7,326 bases of DNA from Barnesiella sp. GTDB taxonomy: Bacteria > Bacteroidota > Bacteroidia > Bacteroidales > Muribaculaceae. The notes beneath the pieces are model-generated. The model had not been told where the DNA came from. It searched no databases and saw nothing but the letters and a program-made list of their open reading frames with translations. Shown one piece after another: positions 5,392 to 7,326 of the stretch. The DNA is taken from assembly GCA_014801065.1 (NCBI GenBank), contig JAAVEX010000075.1, forward strand, positions 6,997 to 14,322. The letters run 5' to 3'. Numbering within the stretch: the first letter of the stretch is position 1; each line of letters starts with the position of its first letter. Both the position numbers and the translations under genes were made by a program.

Positions 5392-6693
5392 ATGAACAAT
5401 CTACGATTGCTCACAGCCGTGCTGTTGAGTGGCGGATTGCTTGCAGGTGGTCAGACCGTTGTCAGTCTCGAAGAGATTTTTTCGACAGCGGAGGCCAACA
5501 GTGTGCAATTACGCCCATCGCTGACGGCTGTCGAAGAGGCCCGCCACGATATCGATGTGGCAAAAAATGCACTCCTGCCTGAGATAAACAGTTCTTTTTC
5601 ACTTAGCTATATCGCCGACGGCTTTACTACGCGCCGTAACTTTTCCGACTATCAGCGCGCCGAGATTCCGCATCTTGGCAATGGGCTGTCTGTCAGTATC
5701 GAGCAGCCGGTCTACACAGGAGGCGCCATTACCAAATCAATTGAACTCGCCGAACTGAAGCTAACCGCATCACGCTTTGCCGCAGATTTCAAGCGCGACA
5801 ATCTGCGTTTCAGTCTTGCAGGGTTTTATCTCGACCTTTATAAATACTACAACCTGCAGTCGGTTGTGGAAAGCAACATAGCTGCAGCCCGAAGCGTGCT
5901 CGAAAATATGAAGTCGCGCTATAAAGCGGGAACAGCCCTGCTCAATGACATCACGCGCTATGAGCTGCTGATCTCAAATCTCGAACTCGATCTGACCAGA
6001 ATCAACAACACCATTACGGTCCTCAACACAAATCTCGTGACCATTGCAGGCATGGATCCTGACACTTCGATCCGGCCCGATTCGGCGTTGCTATTGCGCA
6101 GTATGCCGGAGTGCAGCGTGGGGCAATGGCAGGAGTTCGCCCGCGAAAACTCACCCGCTATCAGCCTGGCCCGCTCGGAGGTGGAGATCAGCCGCAAGGC
6201 CGAGGCCTTAGTCCGCACGGAGCGTCTTCCAAAGATCGGTATTCGTGGCGGATGGTCGATCGACGGGCCAATACTCGTTGAGGTGCCTCCGATCAATCGC
6301 AATTTGAGCTATTGGTATGTCGGTGTTGGTGTGTCCTACAATATATCTTCGCTTTATAAAAACAATCGGTCGCTTGCCAAAAGCCGGGTGTCTACTCTTC
6401 ACGCTATCGAAAAGCTTGATGCCACCTGTCAGGATGTGGAGTTGTCGCTGCGCGCCGACCATGTGCGCTATCTGGAAGCATTCGAGGAACTGAAGTCGCG
6501 CGATAAGGCAGTCGAATTGGCCGATCGTAATTATCGGACCACGTCGACGCGCTATGCCGCCGGAATGGCCCTTGTGACTGATATGCTTGACGCCGCCAAC
6601 GCCTGTCTTGATGCCCAGCAACAGCGCGTCAACGCCCGGATCAATATTATATACTATTACTATAAACTTCTTTTTACATCAGGAAAAATATGA
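5392..6693 (+). CDS. TolC family outer-membrane efflux protein
   Basis: 433 residues starting at ATG 5392, with a signal peptide of about 20 residues (MNNLRLLTAVLLSGGLLAGG). The mature protein has the two-fold OEP architecture: long amphipathic helices and short barrel strands in each half. The pseudo-repeat is visible as RYKAGTALLNDI (residue 176 on) and RYAAGMALVTDM (residue 387 on), about 211 residues apart. VYTGG at 107-111 is the usual OEP segment before the helical hairpin. Family members trimerise to form the outer-membrane channel of tripartite export systems. The gene overlaps the membrane fusion protein gene by ATGA, so it is the outer component of that pump. Length and features are normal, and no lipobox cysteine was seen at the signal-peptide end, so it is probably not lipidated. 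The exported substrate cannot be told. Confidence 0.92.
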   Translation: MNNLRLLTAVLLSGGLLAGGQTVVSLEEIFSTAEANSVQLRPSLTAVEEARHDIDVAKNALLPEINSSFSLSYIADGFTTRRNFSDYQRAEIPHLGNGLSVSIEQPVYTGGAITKSIELAELKLTASRFAADFKRDNLRFSLAGFYLDLYKYYNLQSVVESNIAAARSVLENMKSRYKAGTALLNDITRYELLISNLELDLTRINNTITVLNTNLVTIAGMDPDTSIRPDSALLLRSMPECSVGQWQEFARENSPAISLARSEVEISRKAEALVRTERLPKIGIRGGWSIDGPILVEVPPINRNLSYWYVGVGVSYNISSLYKNNRSLAKSRVSTLHAIEKLDATCQDVELSLRADHVRYLEAFEELKSRDKAVELADRNYRTTSTRYAAGMALVTDMLDAANACLDAQQQRVNARINIIYYYYKLLFTSGKI

Positions 6694-7326
6694 AACATCG
6701 AACCAAAAAAATCATATCCTATATCGTCACACTGTGTGTGATCGGAGCAGCGGCTTACTGGGTCGCATCTCGATTTATCCCTCTTGCAGGAGTCGAATTT
6801 ACTGATAATGCGCAGGTGTGCCGACAGATCGTGCCGGTCAACTGCCGCGTGAGGGGCTATGTAAAGGAGATTAGATTCAAGGAGTTCGAACCGGTCAAGA
6901 AGGGTGACACCCTTGTGGTTATCGATGATACCGATCTTCAGCTCGAACTGGCTCGTGCCAAGGCTGACTATCAGACGGCCGTGGCAGGTCGCGTGGTGTC
7001 TGACCGCTCGATCACATCAGCTTCTGCCGATGCATCGGTGAGCGAGGCTTCGATTGCTGAAGCTAAGGTGTTGATGGATATGGCCGCGGTCGAACTTGAA
7101 CGCTATCAGACGTTGCTCGATGACGATGCTGTGACTCGCCGTGAGTATGATCTTGTCAAAACCGACTTTGATGCTAAGAAAGCTCGTTATGCCACTCTCT
7201 CGCGTCAGCGCGATGCGGTGTCGACCGTTGTTGATATCAACCGTAGCCGGTCGTCGCAGTCGGATGCTGCAATAGATGTGGCTGCCACAGTGGTTGCCAC
7301 TGCGCAGCAGAATCTGTGCTACACCG
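6690..7326 (+). CDS. HlyD/EmrA-type periplasmic membrane fusion protein, 3'-truncated by the window edge
   Basis: The frame is open from ATG 6690 to the end of the window (212 complete codons). A cytoplasmic basic tail (MKHRTKK) precedes one membrane helix (about residues 8-27). TDNAQV (38-43) and the half-lipoyl segment VPVNCRVRGYVKEI...PVKKGDTLVVID (48-79) match the EmrA/HlyD family, whose members have TDDAYV in the same place. From about residue 82 the chain becomes an Ala/Asp/Glu/Arg-rich coiled-coil hairpin; the returning lipoyl half and beta-barrel domain lie outside. It joins TolC to an inner-membrane transporter, most often a DHA2-type MFS protein (EmrB) in such operons; that gene is expected downstream. 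ATGA overlap with tolC indicates one operon under the promoter at 5146-5177. Confidence 0.92.
   Translation, partial: MKHRTKKIISYIVTLCVIGAAAYWVASRFIPLAGVEFTDNAQVCRQIVPVNCRVRGYVKEIRFKEFEPVKKGDTLVVIDDTDLQLELARAKADYQTAVAGRVVSDRSITSASADASVSEASIAEAKVLMDMAAVELERYQTLLDDDAVTRREYDLVKTDFDAKKARYATLSRQRDAVSTVVDINRSRSSQSDAAIDVAATVVATAQQNLCYT

Noticed and set aside
6587..6805. Plus-strand 72-codon frame bridging tolC and the fusion protein gene
   Set aside because: It is an out-of-frame shadow of two well-supported genes joined by an ATGA overlap.

Overview
The window looks like ordinary chromosomal DNA from a member of the Bacteroidales, plausibly Muribaculaceae or a relative. Three things point there. 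The DUF2027-Smr protein at the left edge is of a Bacteroidota type. Promoters match the Bacteroidota pattern TTTG-N19/20-TAnnTTTG instead of a sigma70 -35/-10. Start codons lack Shine-Dalgarno sequences and are preceded by A/T-rich DNA. The genus is inference only; no rRNA or species marker is present.

Layout, left to right. (1) A plus-strand pair with a 4-bp ATGA overlap: the 3' part of a DUF2027-Smr protein (its start lies before base 1), then an EFR1-type flavodoxin/ferredoxin fusion protein. (2) A minus-strand pair, read from right to left: a YitT/DUF161-DUF2179 membrane protein, then a 130-residue protein resembling only the first half of a short-chain dehydrogenase. These two overlap by 11 bp, and the small gene collides tail to tail with EFR1, overlapping it by 16 bp. 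(3) A compact 123-bp divergent intergenic region with a near-perfect Bacteroidota promoter for yitT, a TAACTTTG element facing the other way, and a perfect dyad in the yitT promoter spacer. (4) A plus-strand pair: an outer-membrane beta-barrel protein with a signal peptide, then tryptophanyl-tRNA synthetase (trpS) 23 bp later, closed by a strong intrinsic terminator. (5) A promoter whose upstream box lies in that terminator's T-tract, a leader of about 200 nt with three perfect inverted repeats, then tolC and the start of an EmrA/HlyD-type membrane fusion gene (ATGA overlap), which runs off the right edge. An inner-membrane transporter is expected just outside.

Functionally this is a mix of housekeeping (trpS), redox (EFR1), envelope (YitT, beta-barrel) and export (TolC-EmrA) genes. 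No mobile element, CRISPR array, tRNA or rRNA was seen. I found no clear new multi-gene system. The points most worth following are the half-SDR protein coupled to YitT, the operator-like dyads at the yitT and tolC promoters, and the structured tolC leader. Two genes (yitT and the beta-barrel gene) have longer TTG-initiated frames that I reject for internal ATG starts, and trpS is treated the same way.
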